A DNA stretch of 5,776 bases from the NCBI GenBank assembly GCA_028292835.1, contig JAQGLP010000055.1, positions 1 through 5,776 of the forward strand. The letters run 5' to 3'. The notes beneath the pieces are model-generated. The model was given only the letters and a program-made list of their open reading frames with translations. It was not told the origin of the DNA and did no database searches. The position numbers were made by a program, and so were the translations under genes. Shown piece by piece: positions 5,274 to 5,776 of this stretch. Position 1 is the first letter of the stretch, and each line of letters begins with the position of its first letter. Source of the stretch: Variovorax sp. (GTDB lineage Bacteria > Pseudomonadota > Gammaproteobacteria > Burkholderiales > Burkholderiaceae_C).

Positions 5274-5776
5274 ATGATTGCCCAGGAACTGGAAGTCAGC
5301 CTGCACATGGCCTTCGTGGAGGCCCGGCAGCAACGCCACGAATTCATTACGGTCGAGCATTTGCTGCTGGCCCTGCTCGACAACCCCAGCGCCGCGGAGG
5401 TGCTGCGCGCCTGCTCGGCCAACGTTGATGACCTGCGCAAGACCCTGACCAATTTTATTGGTGACAACACCCCCACCGTGCACGGCACGGGCGAGGTCGA
5501 CACCCAACCGACGCTCGGCTTCCAGCGCGTGATCCAGCGTGCGATCATGCATGTGCAGTCGGCCTCGAACGGCAAGAAGGAAGTCACGGGCGCCAACGTG
5601 CTCGTCGCGATCTTCGGCGAGAAGGACTCGCACGCCGTTTACTACCTGCACCAGCAGGGCGTGACCCGCCTCGACGTGGTCAATTTCATCTCGCACGGCG
5701 TGCGCAAGGACCAGCAGATCGACAGCCAGAAGGCGTCGGAAGGCGTGGAAGAGGCGCAGGTCGAGGGCGCGACGAA
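5274..5776 (+). CDS. clpA: ATP-dependent Clp protease ATP-binding subunit ClpA, N-terminal part (partial)
   Basis: The first 167 codons of ClpA, the AAA+ unfoldase that feeds substrates into the ClpP chamber; the gene runs off the end of the window. The N-domain is readable throughout: IAQELEVSLHMAFVEAR, then HEFITVEHLLLALLDNPSA (residues 22-40), DTQPTLGFQRVIQRA (about 77-91), EVTGANVLVAIFGEKDSHA (about 103-121) and RLDVVNFISHGVRKD. These are the two Clp-N repeats, the surface to which ClpS docks. The last visible residues (after about 147) belong to the acidic linker before the first AAA+ module, whose Walker motifs would lie beyond position 5776. Co-transcription with clpS is likely given the 54-base gap without a terminator. 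Confidence 0.97.
   Translation, partial: MIAQELEVSLHMAFVEARQQRHEFITVEHLLLALLDNPSAAEVLRACSANVDDLRKTLTNFIGDNTPTVHGTGEVDTQPTLGFQRVIQRAIMHVQSASNGKKEVTGANVLVAIFGEKDSHAVYYLHQQGVTRLDVVNFISHGVRKDQQIDSQKASEGVEEAQVEGAT

Noticed and set aside
4785..5696. 303-codon minus-strand frame across clpS and clpA
   Set aside because: Antisense to two clearly identified conserved genes; His/Val/Asp/Gly-rich shadow translation.
1..5776. Search for CRISPR arrays, tRNAs, insertion sequences, toxin-antitoxin or defence genes
   Set aside because: I saw no spaced direct repeats, cloverleaf-like segments, transposase motifs or terminal repeats; all substantial coding regions are explained by the listed genes.

Overview
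The window comes from a GC-rich proteobacterial chromosome, most likely a betaproteobacterium of the order Burkholderiales and probably the Comamonadaceae. This is inferred from the flavour of the SodB, Icd, ClpS and ClpA proteins and the strongly G/C-ended codons; no database search was possible. Most genes are housekeeping genes with clear individual transcription signals (hairpin terminators, AGGA-type ribosome sites).

Layout. Positions 1-123 hold the C-terminal end of an iron/manganese superoxide dismutase (sodB, + strand). It converges on a minus-strand block, with a 12-bp-stem hairpin in between that can stop transcription from both sides. The minus-strand block (200-1387) encodes three exported proteins: a DUF192 protein (200-667), a 66-residue His/Lys/Arg-rich peptide (743-943) and a 99-residue hydrophilic protein (1088-1387). 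The last two have near-identical signal peptides, related upstream leaders and their own terminators, so they look like two diverged copies of one expression and secretion cassette. Divergent from them, on the + strand, is NADP-dependent isocitrate dehydrogenase (icd, 1571-2830), followed by a strong terminator. Next is an orphan aryl-CoA ligase of the 2-aminobenzoate/benzoate-CoA ligase type (3073-4683), preceded by a perfect GTTCTAA/TTAGAAC dyad that looks like a regulator-binding site. Last is clpS (4851-5219), with AT-rich palindromes and a good -10 box just before it, and the start of clpA (5274 to beyond the end).

How they work together. Icd makes 2-oxoglutarate and NADPH in the TCA cycle. 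ClpS hands N-degron substrates to the ClpA unfoldase of the ClpAP protease, and the two genes are very likely co-transcribed. The aryl-CoA ligase has no pathway partners in view; it sits between two housekeeping units with its own apparent control site, which suggests a separately regulated or inserted catabolic gene. I found no CRISPR array, tRNA/rRNA, transposase or phage gene, and nothing that amounts to a clear new defence or mobile system. The least explained parts are the pair of small secreted proteins with their duplicated leader, and the dyads in front of the ligase and clpS.
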